From contig CM075669.1 of the NCBI GenBank assembly GCA_037962975.1, forward strand, positions 106,718,501-106,782,500: a DNA stretch of 64,000 nt, in the 5' to 3' direction. Under the pieces are notes generated by a model. It ran no database searches. It worked only from the letters and a program-made list of their open reading frames with translations, and was not told the DNA's origin. The stretch comes from Clitoria ternatea. Lineage: Eukaryota > Streptophyta > Magnoliopsida > Fabales > Fabaceae. Positions 47,428 through 58,840 of this stretch are shown one piece after another (within the stretch, counting starts at the first letter, position 1; each line of letters begins with the position of its first letter). The translations under genes and the position numbers were made by a program.

Positions 47428-48851
47428 TAGAACTAAGTTTGTCTTACAAAGGACTTTGGAGAATTCAAATATTTTTCTAAGATCCCAAGATTTATTAATA
47501 ACACACATCAAGGCCTTTGATTAAATAAAGTCTGCTTATGTGTGTTTTAATCTCTTTACTTAAGTGTTTCAGAATGAAAAGTTTGTGATGCATAAGCCAT
47601 AACTCAAATGGGGATTCCATCATTCAAAGTCTACATGAAAGTAGTGCAAAATATTTTAAGTCTATTTTAGACTAAGTCTATATGGGAAAAATTCAAAATG
47701 TTACAAGTCTATCTCAGCCCCAAGTTTGAGTTCAAGACCAATGCTCTAAAGAATTTTCTCTAAGTATGTCTATCCCAGACTTGGGTCTGCTAAGTCTCAT
47801 TCTTCAAATAAATCATCCTTCAGACTCACTATCTCAGACTCAGACGTTTCAAGATTAAAGAACAGTTCTCTTATTCCATATCAATTTATGTAAGGTTGTC
47901 TCTTTACAAAACTCCTTCAGTCAAAATCTGTTCCTATCCTGAAATAAACATCAAGACAAAACTTTTAGAGGAATAAACGTTTACATGAGAAAAAATCAAT
48001 GAAGCTACTCTGAGTACCTCATAAAGCTATTAACATATTATGCTCAAGTCAAAAGGCTTTAGAAGGTTAAACAAGATGCTCTATGTCTTACGTTAGACGA
48101 AAAAGAACAAAAAAGAGATTTTCTCTTTGCATGATTCGAGGCACCATGTTTTTGTGCAATCCTTGTCTATCGTTAAAGCAGACCTTGTCCTCTTCTCTTC
48201 TCTCATGCCTCAACAGATTAAAATGGCTACATCTTCACAAGTGAAACAATAACGACTATTCTAAGAAGATACCAAGTGAAGAGACAGTCTTTGGATTATA
48301 AATATCAAAGATTCAAAAATAAAGACAAGAAAGAATATAAACTCATACTTTGTAAACACTACTTCTTGTAGTTGTATTCTCTATTTTTCAAGCATAATCT
48401 TTGTTGTACCTCTCTCTCTAAATTCTTTGTACTTAGGTATGGTATGTTAACTAGACTTAGTTTCTCATGAGAAACACTATTGGCCTGAAGAGGCTTTTGA
48501 AAGAATACTTGGATTTTAAGCTAGGAGTGACTTGTTGAAAGAATACTGAGGAATTAAGCCATAAATGGCTATAGTTAAGAATAGTTAAGGTATAACAAGT
48601 GCTTTTTATGTAAAAGGATTTTTACATAGTGAAAAAGCCTTCAAACTGAAGGGACTAGACGTAGCTTCATTGTTTGGAAGTGAACCAGCATAAATCCACT
48701 ATGCAAATATCTCTATCCCTTCTCTCCTTTTTAAGTCCAAGTCTGTACCTTAAGCCTGCTGCCATCTCGTGTTTAATAAGGTTTTAATTTCCAAAGAGTC
48801 ATAGACTTATTCAACCCTCCTTCTATGTCCGTCTCTAAACCTTTACTTTCA
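47428..48851 (+). repeat. 3' LTR of the Sirevirus-like element
   Basis: It begins TAGAACTAAGTTTGTCTTAC and ends near CTAAACCTTTACTTTCA, both matching the 5' LTR edges with small changes. At about 1.4 kb it is presumably closer to the original LTR than the 5' copy. Confidence 0.75.
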
Positions 48852-48916
48852 ATTCCTTTTCCTGTCAAAAAGTAGAAGTATAGAAAAGATTCAGTGGTTG
48901 CTTTATAATTAAATTT

Positions 48917-49905
48917 AGGCTAAATATACCCTTTGGTTCTTTGTGTTGCATACAAGTGTTAAGTGGGTCCCCTAAGTCTTTTTTTTAACTTTGGTCCCCT
49001 ATGTGGATTAAAATGTTCCACTTTAGTCCTTCCGTCAAGTAGACAGTAATACTTGTGCACTATTGTTTGACATGTCAAAGGAGGACATCACTATACACAT
49101 GTAAATGAGTGATTTGCTATTGGATCAAACACTAAAATGATGCGGATTTGACAAATGAGAGGAAAAATAGAAAACGGTTAATGTTTTCTTCGTGTAACTC
49201 GAGTAAAGAGCGTCGCTTTGTGTAACTCACCAGAGAGAGGTGGGAGGTTTTGAAAGTGGTTGTTGCGGTCAGAATGACAAGTGGAAATTTAAGGTATGCT
49301 TTTCCGTTCATGTAATGGTTTCTTTTGTTGTTAAGGTTGGGTTTGCTTGGAAAATAGGGGTCATTTAATGTATCTGTGGTATTGATGTATGTTTTCCAAG
49401 TGAAGGTTGGGATAATTTTGTTTCCTTAACTAAATTTATTGTTATATTTTAAGGTTTATTCTTGTGTTGTTGTTCACTACTTAGAGTAGTTATGGATTGT
49501 CAGTTTAAGCTAGAGATTTTCCATGGGGGAAACTTTGTCATTGAAAATGGGAATCTGATGGCATATAATGGAGAAGTATCCAAATGGGATATAGACGACG
49601 ATAGGTGGAGTTATTTTGAGGTTAAAGGAATATTGAAGGAGTTAGGTTATGTAAATATCAAGGAGTTATGGTACAAAATAGGGGGAAAAAAGTTACATGT
49701 TAGATTAAAGTTGTTAGAATATGATAAGGTTATATTGAGGTGGCTAGGGTAGCACATTCTCAAGGGAAAGTGCAGTTGTACATTGTACATCCTCTAGACG
49801 TTCCTGAAGTTGTTTTAAAGTTAACTGGCCTAGAATCATCAGTTTGTTATAGAGGGAGCCTGCTGCGGGTGATGAAGTTCAAAGTGAAGATGCTGAAGGT
49901 GGTGG
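48917..49905 (+). mobile_element. MULE (Mutator-like) left part, cut by gypsy A
   Basis: The stretch GGCTAAATATACCCTTTGG with later GGTCCCCTAAG and TTTAGTCCTTCCGTCAAG words (about 48917-49060) looks like a MULE-type terminal region. It is followed by a coding start for a MULE N-terminal domain (49490 on). The element is cut at 49905 by the gypsy A LTR, so the catalytic region and right end are not seen. The left boundary is approximate. Confidence 0.6.
49490..49905 (+). pseudogene. MULE transposase N-terminal PB1-like domain, truncated
   Basis: The ATG at 49490 opens MDCQFKLEIFHGGNFVIENG and continues with WDIDDDRWSYFEVKGILKEL and VNIKELWYKIGGKKL, the N-terminal PB1-like domain of plant Mutator-like transposases. 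The frame ends at 49752 and resumes shifted as VAHSQGKVQLYIVHPLDVPE. At 49906 the gypsy A LTR begins. The DDE and zinc-finger parts are missing, so it cannot act as a transposase. Confidence is good for the domain; the exact start is less sure because the frame is open upstream to 49462. Confidence 0.75.
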
Positions 49906-52900
49906 TGTAACACCCTAAATTTTAAAATAAAGGATTAATTAAGGAGATAAATATTAAATAATTATATTTGGGTTATTTAATGTTCCAAAATATTAGAAAT
50001 AATTAAATTAAGATTTTTGGGGACTACTCATAATTTATTGGAGCCGAACAGGCTGAATTTATGCTCAATTAAAATATAGGTGTTAGACCAAGTATCTCTG
50101 ATCAAGATGATATTGGTCAGGGCTGTTAAGGATATTATTGGGAATCTGAATATGTATTCGGAATAAATTTTGGATAAAGTATTGAGCCTGAACTAGGATC
50201 CTGTTTGATTAAAAACAAAGAATCCTTAATGAGAAGATAAAATTAAATGACAAACTTTCAGTTTTCCCCTACATTTTCATGCTAGCCCTTTTTTCTCAGC
50301 AAACATCTTTCTTCTCTTCTTTTTTACTCTCCCACTCATTTTCTTATCTTCTTCAAAACCCACAAAGAGGTGGTGTGCCCTTCCTCGTTGCCATTTTCAT
50401 TTTCTTGGAGCTTGCAAGGAGAGTTTGGAGCTTGAAGTCTCACCCCCTTTTCTCCTCATTTTTGTGTGGCTCCATTCCCCTTTAGAAAACCCACTCCCTT
50501 CTTCTCTTAAGGTAAAATCTTGCTATTTCTCAAGAGTATGAACTATGAGTTTGTAGGTTTTGATGTTGGGAAAGTGATTTAATGAGTATGAGTTGTGTAG
50601 AGAAGCCATAAATGTGTAAACACTAAGATGGGTTATCATAAATGCAAGCCTTAGTGGAAATAAATAAGAAAGGTGAATGTAGGTTGGAAGGTGATGAAGA
50701 ATAAATGGGTATTAATGAGTGTTGTTGGGTTTAGAGAAACCTTAACCCTATGATTTGGGGGAAATGTGAAATAAGAGTGGAGAAGCATTTATTGTGTTAG
50801 ATAGTTGTTATTGGTGAGGTGAAATGATGTTATTAATGGTGAATGACCATTAATGAAGCTTAATAGTTGATAATGGTTGTTGGGAACCATTAATGTGGGA
50901 ACCCATTAATGGGTTTGACATTAAAAATGCATAATAATAAATATAGGCACCTAACCCATGGTTATGGTGGATTGAATGAAATAAATGGGACTTGAGAGTT
51001 GAGATGCTAGAAGACACCAAGTTGATGAATATATGAACATTGAAATCTTGGTGGTTTGAATAGAAAATTGATTATGTGATATATTGTGATGTAGGAAATA
51101 ACCCCATCGATGACGCGGGACCTTCGGACCGCGTTGATTACTACTTCTCTTGAGGTATAAGGGGGTAACTATTCTAAATGCATAATTTCATCCATTAATG
51201 ATGTGAAATATATATATATGATTGTGTTTGATGATTGCTTTGGTGGATGATGTGATGATTCCATGATTTGAGTGTATTTAGAATGATTGATGTTATGTGG
51301 CATGCGTTTGGGATGATGAATATAATATTATGTTGAACATGTCAATGAAGTATGTTATGATGGTTTGAGACCATGTTTTGAATTGAAATCAATGATGTGA
51401 ATTATCCTAAATATATATATGTGAATCAATAAATATGATTACCACTAACTATCGATGTGTATGAGTTCGAATGAGAATTGGTAAAGATTGAGAATATTGA
51501 AATCCACTAAGTGGTAGTAGTGAATGGACGATTGATTGAGTGGCATTTAGGATGCACAGTGTGAGAATACATTGATTGGCATTTGCATCCATGGCATATC
51601 ATAAGTTGTCTATATGGAATGTTAGGGGTTCCAATAGGCAGGCCCAGTGGGAGGGTGACCCATTGCACGGGTATACTATTATTGCTCCCTAGTGATTCGG
51701 GGAATCACGAAGCTGCCTTTAGTTTGGTGACGAGGCACCCTATGTGGCAGGCCCTGTGGGAGGGCGGCTCTGTGATGAGTAGTTTACCTCGGTGTCTGAT
51801 AGGGCATGGATCCCTTGATGTGTGTTCAGAGAAGGCCTGTAGCACTTTGGCAAGTAAGGCCATAATGTTGATCCGCAAGTCACGGGGTGACTAGTGCTAC
51901 AGATGGGCGAGAACGGTTTGGTACCAGAAAAAGTATGATGTTGTAAGCATGCATGAATTGAGATATATGTGTACATACTTTACTACTGCAGTAGGGGCAT
52001 AGTAGCACACCTATGCTTGTCCCATATTTGATATGTTGTTGTGTCCTACAGTTGGATCCACATTTGATAATAATTCCTTTCTGCATATGCATTAGCTATA
52101 AGAGCATTTGCATATAGCCGGAGATATGCCTAGTTGGAAGCCTGTGATGGCGATGGATGATGGAGATATAAAGAGGAAAGAATTGTGGTACTAACATTAT
52201 ATGTATGATGATATTACTACGAATACCAATGATTTGAATATATCTGTTGTGGATGTGTGTCATAAGTATGTAGCCTGTTGCTATGAATAATATAGTATGT
52301 GAATGAAAATTATGGCGTTCTTGTGAAGTGTATCATGTGTGAATATGTATAGATATCATCATAATGTATGACTTTGATACATTTGGATTATGTTACTCAC
52401 CTCCTAGTTGCCATTTTTAAGTTTGATGTAAGTATGATGTAAAATCCTACTTTTTGGAGGTCGAGGATTTGTGAAGTTAAATGTGGAAGGAATGTGGGTG
52501 AGCCTTGGTCGGCATATATGTATTCATTTTGTATAGCATATAGTGTATATATGCTTATTTTGTAACTACTTTGATGATTGTTGATTTTGGAGGTCATGGA
52601 GGAAAATGAGACCCTTGTGTGTATGGCTTATTTTCATTAATGACCTTGACAATGTATGAATGATAAATATGATATGGATTTCGACTAAATTTGATGAATG
52701 AATAAAGGTTTATATGAAAAATTATGTTTTATAGAGCATATATAGTAATAAGCTTAATTAGAATGTGATTCATGAGTTGGAATGAGAATTTATGAGTATG
52801 ATTGTTTGGAGCAAGTTTTATATGCCTAGTATGATGTATATGATGTGTTAGATTTGATCAAATTGGCTTGGAATAAGATTTTGTATGTTGGGTTATGAGG

Positions 52901-53779
52901 ATTTATGTTTTCTGCATAAGACCTGATAATCTCGCTCAAGCGAGATGGATTCTTGCTCAAGAGAGAATCCCCTACATCAGTTATATAGCCTCTGGCCAAT
53001 TCTCACTCAATCGAGAGTGGTCCTCACTCAGGCGAGACGACCCTGCATCAGATTTGTGCATACTGGATATTTCTCGCTCGAGCGTGCTCGCCTCCGGTCA
53101 AGCGAGTATGGTGTGGAGTTGTTCTGGATAAGATTCGCTTAGGCGAATTGGTGTCTCGCCCAAGTGAGATTGCTTATGTATCAGGTAAGAGCTACTGGAT
53201 GAATTTCGCTCAGGCGGGCTTGGCCTCGCTCGAGCGAAATGAGGGCAGTGAGGTTCTGTCCCTTTTTCGCTCAAGTGAGCTTGCCTCACTCAAGCGAGTG
53301 AGCGTGATTTCAATTCTAGAGCATTTTCGCTCACACTCGCTTGCCTCGCCCAAGCGACCCCTGTAGATCTCGCTCAAGCGAGATGGGGACTCGCTCAAGC
53401 GAGATCCCCTGATTCCAGTTTTCTCATTTTTGGCTTTTTTGCTTCCATTCTCTTGCTTATTTTGGAATCCCTTGATCATGAAATATTATTATTATTATTC
53501 TATATTTCTAATGTTTATAAATTGAGGAGGCATCTTTCATCCTCTTTTTGGTATATATTTTAATAACTCTTAAATTTAATTACATCTTCTGCTTTTCCCT
53601 TGTGACGGTCTCGAGTCCAATCGTCCAAGGAGCACTCTGATACCTTCTCATATCTTTACATATGAGGTAGGTTATTAAATGATCCGGGGTAATTACTTGG
53701 TATTATATATATTGAATTTCTTCTATTTATAATTATTTTAAATCGTGAAAAATTTACCCCCAATTTTAGTGGTGTTACA
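49906..53779 (+). repeat. 5' LTR of gypsy A (3874 bp)
   Basis: It starts TGTAACACC and ends GGTGTTACA, a perfect 9-bp inverted terminal pair, with the primer site three bases beyond. The ORFs inside (for example 51583-51894 and 52895-53366) are not recognisable proteins and fall in repetitive text. It contains the paired palindrome array at 52931-53405 and an ATT run near 53487-53500. Confidence 0.9.
52931..53405. repeat. Array of 16 CTCGCTCAAGCGAG-type palindromic boxes in 8 pairs
   Basis: Boxes start at 52931/52951, 53002/53023, 53072/53088, 53133/53155, 53205/53225, 53266/53285, 53326/53345 and 53369/53390. Each is a 14-16 bp near-palindrome (CTCGCT-CAAGCGAG and variants such as TTCGCTTAGGCGAA). 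Boxes of a pair start 16-22 bases apart, mostly 19-22; pairs repeat every 60-72 bases, the last after 43. The boxes are rich in CG dinucleotides within AT-rich DNA. The purpose is unknown; a protein-binding or methylation-sensitive array is possible. Confidence 0.85.
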
Positions 53780-53782
53780 ACC

Positions 53783-53794
53783 TGGTATTAGAGC
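53783..53794 (+). promoter_or_regulatory. Primer binding site of gypsy A
   Basis: TGGTATTAGAGC, one base from the usual initiator Met tRNA match, three bases after the LTR end. Confidence 0.85.
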
Positions 53795-54188
53795 ACTTGT
53801 TAATGCTTATTGCTTGTTATATATGAATAAAATGCCAAAGTTGAGCGACTCTTTTGTTGAATTGAGATTGACTGACATTGAAATGTTATTGATTGTCGTT
53901 GAATCATTGATATGCCTCATGAAAGCACTAGTTGCTTAATGTTATGATGTTGTTACTATAGATAAACATTGGTGGGACATAGATTGCCCACTAATTCATA
54001 TTATGAATGGTAATGATTGTGTGATCGTTATTAAGCCCGACCAGGCATTTCCTTTTCCATATTTACCTTTAAATTATGAATATATTATGATGATATTTGT
54101 ATTAATGATAGTTGATGATGATTGGTACATATTGAGGAAAGAAACACAAGGTTTCTAATTTGTTTGTGTTGTGTGTCTAGATTGATTG
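53795..54188. other. Leader of gypsy A between primer site and gag
   Basis: AT-rich untranslated leader containing one chance ORF. No feature is seen apart from the reverse-transcription context. Confidence 0.5.
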
Positions 54189-55763
54189 ATGGCGAATAGG
54201 CGTAATGTTGACGCAACCGCTATGGCTGAAGCTTTCAATCGGTTTGCTGATATCCTTGAACGGAAACAACAACCCATTGGTCAACCAAATCATGGTCTTG
54301 ACCGATTCCTCAAGCGGAATCCTTCTGAATTTCATGGGGGCTATAAACTGGAAGACGCTTATGTTTGGATCCGTGACTTGGAGCGGATATTTGTTAGTAT
54401 GGAGTGTATGGAAGCTCAAAAGGTTGAGTACGCGGTGTTGATGGTCTGAGATGAAGTTGAATCTTGGTGGATTCTCACTCGTGGACGTATGATTACTGCT
54501 CACACTCCTTTGAATTGGGAGAACTTTAAGGTGGAATTCCTTAGGAAGTATTTCCCAGAGAGTTACAAGAACAAAAAGGAGCTTGAATTTATAGAGCTCA
54601 AACAAGGAAGCATGTCGGTGGAGGAATATGCCTCAAAGTTTGAAGAGCTATGTGTGTTTTACCCTCTTTTCCAACAAGAAGGTACCGAAGCTTCAAAATG
54701 TGTTAAGTTTGAGAACGGTTTACGCCAAGAGATCAAGAAAGCAATTTGTCACCAAGAGATTAGGAGTTTCCCTACTCTTGTGAACAAGTGTAGAATTTTT
54801 GAAGAGAATGATGTGGCTCTTAAGAATTATTCGGGGCATGATCATAGATTGAAGGGCCAATCCTCTAGCTTCAAGAAGACGGGTGATTTCAAGAAAAATA
54901 GACAATTTGTGCATGGTTCCTCTTCTCTTAGAGGTGGACATGGTGGTGGAAGACATGGTATAAATGATGGCCGAGGTAATGGCCAAGGACTCCGATGTTT
55001 TTGGTGTGGTGGAAACCATTTAGCCCGTAAATATGGAAATGAAGAAGTTATGGTGTGCTATCAATGCAACCAACCGAGACACATTCGTCCCGATTGTCCT
55101 TTAAATGCTACGGATGTGGTGGCTCGCAATGATGGAAATCGTGGAGGCTATGGCGCTTTTAGAGGCTGTGGTCATGGAAACGGTAATGGCGACCGCAATG
55201 GTGGTCGTAATGGTAATGACAACGAAAATAGTGGCAACGGTCGTGGTAATGGGAACGGCCGAGGTAGTAGTAATCATGGCCGGAATGGTCACAATCATGG
55301 TGCTAACCAACAAACCGTTGGAAGAGTCTTTGCCATGACTGGTGAAGAAGCTGCATGGGCCGAGGATCTTGCCCAAAGTAAGTGTCAAATACATGGTAAT
55401 TGTGTTGATGTATTGTTTGATTTGGGTGCGACACATTCCTTTATTTCGAAAGATTATGTGAGGCGACTAAAATTGCCAATAAGCATGATGAATGGTTCTA
55501 TCATGGTGTCTATGTTGACCGGTACTTGTTTACGAGTGGTCACTCGATGTAGTGATGTTGAGATGATCCTTAAGGATAGGAGATTCGTTGTATCTCTTAT
55601 TTGCTTACCCTTGAAGGAATTGGAAATTATTTTGGGAATGGATTGGTTGTCTGCCAACAAGGTCTTGGTAGATTGTCAGAATCGAGTATTGTCTTTCCTT
55701 CTCCGAATATCAAGCACTTTGATGTGCAAGGTATATTCCAAATTCTTCTTATGTTATGTGTAA
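54189..55763 (+). pseudogene. Gypsy A gag and protease start, truncated
   Basis: The ATG at 54189 opens MANRRNVDATAMAEAFNRFA. One in-frame TGA lies at 54447; the frame then continues unshifted to 55763. Gag core: LDRFLKRNPSEFHGGYKLED and NWENFKVEFLRKYFPES. Two zinc knuckles are at 54996-55101 (CFWCGGNHLARKYG, and canonical CYQCNQPRHIRPDC), followed by an unusually long Gly/Asn-rich stretch (about 55110-55310). The aspartic protease block at 55419-55430 reads DLGA where the family has DSGA. The motif ILGMDWLSANKVLVDCQNR follows before gypsy B cuts in. Gag would form the particle, and protease would mature it. Confidence 0.85.
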
Positions 55764-56042
55764 CACCCCTAATTTCGTTATTTCTTATTTAAAATAAAAT
55801 TTCAAAGGAATTTGATTATAGTTCTTTAGAACTTTTTGATTGTTATATAATTTATAATTTTTTAGAATTTTTATATTTTTTTCATTTTTTTTGAGAATGA
55901 CAAAAATACCCTTAACCTTTCATCTAATAACCAAAATGCCATTGCCGACATCATCGCTTACATCATCATCGCTTACATCATCGCTTACATCATGAATAGT
56001 AAAATAAATAATTAAATAATCATGAATAGTAAAATTTTCCTC

Positions 56043-56056
56043 CTATAAATAGATGG
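56043..56056 (+). promoter_or_regulatory. LTR TATA box of gypsy B
   Basis: CTATAAATAGATGG, about 285 bases into the LTR and conserved in the 3' LTR (about 63588). It is a good candidate for the element's own promoter. Confidence 0.65.
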
Positions 56057-56289
56057 CTCATTTACAACATTTCCACACCAAAAATTAAAGAGAGAATCTA
56101 GAGAGATAGTGCGTAAGAAATTAGTGGGGAGTAAATTCTTTTGGTATAAAGAAGTTCTGCCGGAGGTGTAAGGTAATAAATTTCTTCTATATTCTTTTTA
56201 TAATTTTAGTTTATTTTTTTAGCACTCTTAAACCATTGATATACTAGTACTATTATGAATAAGTTACTATAGTAAAAATAATTTACCAC

Positions 56290-56655
56290 TGTGTTATTTT
56301 TACTATTTACCGTTACTATTCAAAATTTACTATTTACCATTACTATTCAAAATTTACTATTCACTGTTATTGTTCATGATTTATCATTTACCACTACTAT
56401 TCAAAAAGTTACTATTCATAATTTACTATTTACCGTTATTATTCAAAATTTACTATTTACCGTTACTATTCAAAATTTACTATTCACTGTTATTGTTCAT
56501 GATTTACCATTTACCACCACTATTCAAAATATTACTTTTCACAATTTACTATTTACTATTACTATTCAAAAATTACTATTTACTGTTACTATTGATGACT
56601 TACCATTTACCGTTACTATTTATTATTACTATGTATATTTACTATTTATCATTCT
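56290..56655. repeat. LTR-internal tandem array of TTTAC(C/T)(A/G)TTACTATTCAAAA words
   Basis: A two-level repeat: short ~20-bp words (TTACTATTCAAAATTTACTA type), grouped in longer units ending GTTATTGTTCATGATTTA(C/T)CA (near 56370 and 56490). The 3' LTR carries the same array from about 63846. The ORFs here are low-complexity artefacts. Confidence 0.85.
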
Positions 56656-58689
56656 GATAGCAATCTTAATTTTCATCTTAAGCTTATACTGAAATAAGTT
56701 AGTATTAATATTTTGTTAGAACTTGGAGGCGCAGAGCGAATTCACTTTTGGTAGCAAATCAAGGTAAGGGGGGTGAGATTAAGGATATAATATGAAAATA
56801 CATAAGAATATTGGGAGGAGTCCCCTACTCCTTTTAAACATAACAATATTATTATTTTAAAATAATAACTTTTAAATTAAAATTTATAATAATTGTTATT
56901 AATAAATTAAGCATCTTGTGTAACTTAATATCTAAAATATTTAAGAACTTGAACTATTATGACCTATGCGGACTGGATTAAACCTATGCAAGGACTTGAA
57001 CTATTATGAACTTGACTGAACCTATGTAAGGATTTGGATTATTATGACATATATGGACTGAACTAGACATATGCAAGGATTGGACAATCTTGGACTTACA
57101 TAGACCTGTGCGAGGAATTAACCATAGAACTTAAAACAAACTTTATTAATTTAAATAATTATTGAATTTTAAATTATCATATTTATAACTAATGTTTAAT
57201 TATTTGATTTGATTATGATTGTTAATATTTATTTATGCTTTATGATGTTTGATTGTGATTGACAATGTTTGATTATGATTGATAATCTCGTATTGTGGAG
57301 TTTGAGCATATAGCAAGCATGACGGAAAGCTAAAATTCAGTAAGAATTCACTTATCTGCTACTTCTTTATTTACTTTTTCATATTTATTCAAATTACTTT
57401 TAAGAAATTTCTTAGATTTCAATAAAACTACATAAGTTTTTAGAAATCTCTTTTTATCTTTTAATATATATGTATATATCTTTACTAAAATTTAGATTTT
57501 TAGTTAGTTTATCAGAAAGAAAAAGAAAGAGAATTTATTTTTTAATATATATATACGTATTATTTAAATGTATAAAAATATTATACAAAATTTTCAAGTA
57601 CTAAGGTTTTAAAGATTGATAATTCCAAATTTAAGTTTTTAGAAATTAATTTTGAATTGATAGGTTGTGAAATATATTTAAGGCTTTGAAACTCAAATTT
57701 ATAAGGAGATTTGATTTGTGATTTGAAAAGGAACTGTACTAAAATTCTATGTGTGTATTTGAGAAGTTAAAAAAGTACAGTTTACTGGGGTGGCTATGTC
57801 GTGATTCATAGGCCCTGATAATATAATTGAGTTTCTAAAAGCCTTAACCAACTAAATACGCGATTAGTTCATGCATTATGAATCATCAAAGAGAAATAAA
57901 ATGATATTGTCTGGGGACGGATTATAGAAACCGAGGATACATTAGAGGAGGCTTAATTGTGAGCCTTGGGATGAGAGGGTGTGAAAGGGTGCTTCAGGGG
58001 ACCTGGGGTAGCTCCCTAGTGTCGGGTACTTTCACAATAAAAACCTTTTCAATCTGACTAGTCTCTAAGTGTTTCCATACCAGTTGAGCTGTTCATGTTA
58101 TTATTATCCGGAATTATGAAACAGTGTAAACTCCTGGTTGGCCCAGTGCAAATTAAAATTTAAGGGGCCCACATATATAGGTAAGTTATGATGAAGATAT
58201 GGCATATCATTCATACATTCATAAATTGATTGTGCTTGTGATTGTGATTGATATTATTATACTAGTTTGTGAAAACCCTTTATTGCTTATGTCCCATTTG
58301 GGAATATTATATTCTGTTTCTCACTCCTTTCCCTATGTTTTTGTTTCATATGTTTTAAATTAATGGTTCGTACAGAGAGAAGGATCGAAGAACATTGACA
58401 GTATATATAGCACGTTCTAGAAAGGAAGCTCGGTATGAATACCGTGGTCCAATGAATAAATAATGTCACTAGGCAACTGCTCTTGGGCCATGGAGTTTCC
58501 TCTCTTTCAATGTTTAATATCTATTTTATTTGGATGAATGTAAAATTACTTTATAAATTTTAATGATAATTCATGAGGTATTTCAGAAATATTGTATGTA
58601 ATTTTACTCTGATAGTTTCTTTTAGCGATTATTTTTTTTAAAAAAATTTTTTTAGAAATTATTGGGATGTAACAGAGGATGTTACAAAA

Positions 58690-58701
58690 TGGTATCAGAG
58701 C
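58690..58701 (+). promoter_or_regulatory. Primer binding site of gypsy B
   Basis: TGGTATCAGAGC, the canonical initiator Met tRNA primer site, three bases after the LTR end. Confidence 0.95.
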
Positions 58702-58840
58702 AGTTAATCCCGTAGGCCTGGGGAAAGGTCTATTTTGCTTTGTCTGTAAACTCTGTGTAGGTGATAGAAAATAGAATATCTGACTTAGTAGTAACTGTGA
58801 TTGATATAACAAGTCTCAGTTACTGTGAAACAGGAAAAGA

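Larger units (their letters stand above)
37941..48851 (+). mobile_element. Sirevirus-like Ty1/copia element, decayed
   Basis: Layout: 5' LTR (37941-38781), primer site TGGTATCGGAGC, broken gag, an inserted foreign LTR (39730-40872), broken pol in copia order (integrase, reverse transcriptase, RNase H), an extra ORF region after pol (44289-45530), a polypurine tract, and a 3' LTR (about 47428-48851). The size of nearly 11 kb, the extra ORF, and the text TTGATATCAAAAGGGAGAGA before the 3' LTR are hallmarks of the Sirevirus (SIRE1) lineage. Many stops and frame shifts show it is old. No clear target duplication was found. Confidence 0.8.
49906..55758 (+). mobile_element. Gypsy A retroelement, 3' part displaced by gypsy B
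   Basis: A 3.9-kb LTR (49906-53779), a primer site (53783) and gag through the start of protease (54189-55758) are present. The coding is then interrupted by the LTR of gypsy B. Very long LTRs and the gag style suggest the Tekay/Del-type chromovirus group, an inference. The remaining pol and 3' LTR, if any, lie outside the window. The five bases before the LTR are GGTGG. Confidence 0.85.
55759..58686 (+). repeat. 5' LTR of gypsy B (2928 bp)
   Basis: It starts TGTAACACCCC and ends GATGTTACA. The first ~690 bases are repeated at 63304-64000. It includes CATCATCGCTTACATCAT repeats (about 55945-55995), a TATA box CTATAAATAGATGG (about 56043) and a tandem array (56290-56650). Confidence 0.9.

Noticed and set aside
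49462..49489. Upstream start MCCCSLLRVV for the MULE protein
   Set aside because: The conserved domain begins at MDCQFKLEIF (49490); the extra residues look like leader or intron end.
52931..53405. CRISPR-like array
   Set aside because: The boxes vary, are paired palindromes, have non-unique spacing, and sit in a plant LTR.
51583..53479. ORFs inside the gypsy A LTR
   Set aside because: They have no recognisable domain and lie in non-coding LTR repeats; several are palindrome-array artefacts that read in both strands.
56291..56692. Hydrophobic Leu/Phe/Tyr-rich ORFs
   Set aside because: They are low-complexity translations of the LTR tandem array.
58690..58701. tRNA gene at the primer site
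   Set aside because: Only the 12-base primer complement is present; no tRNA fold surrounds it. No tRNA or rRNA gene was recognised in the window.
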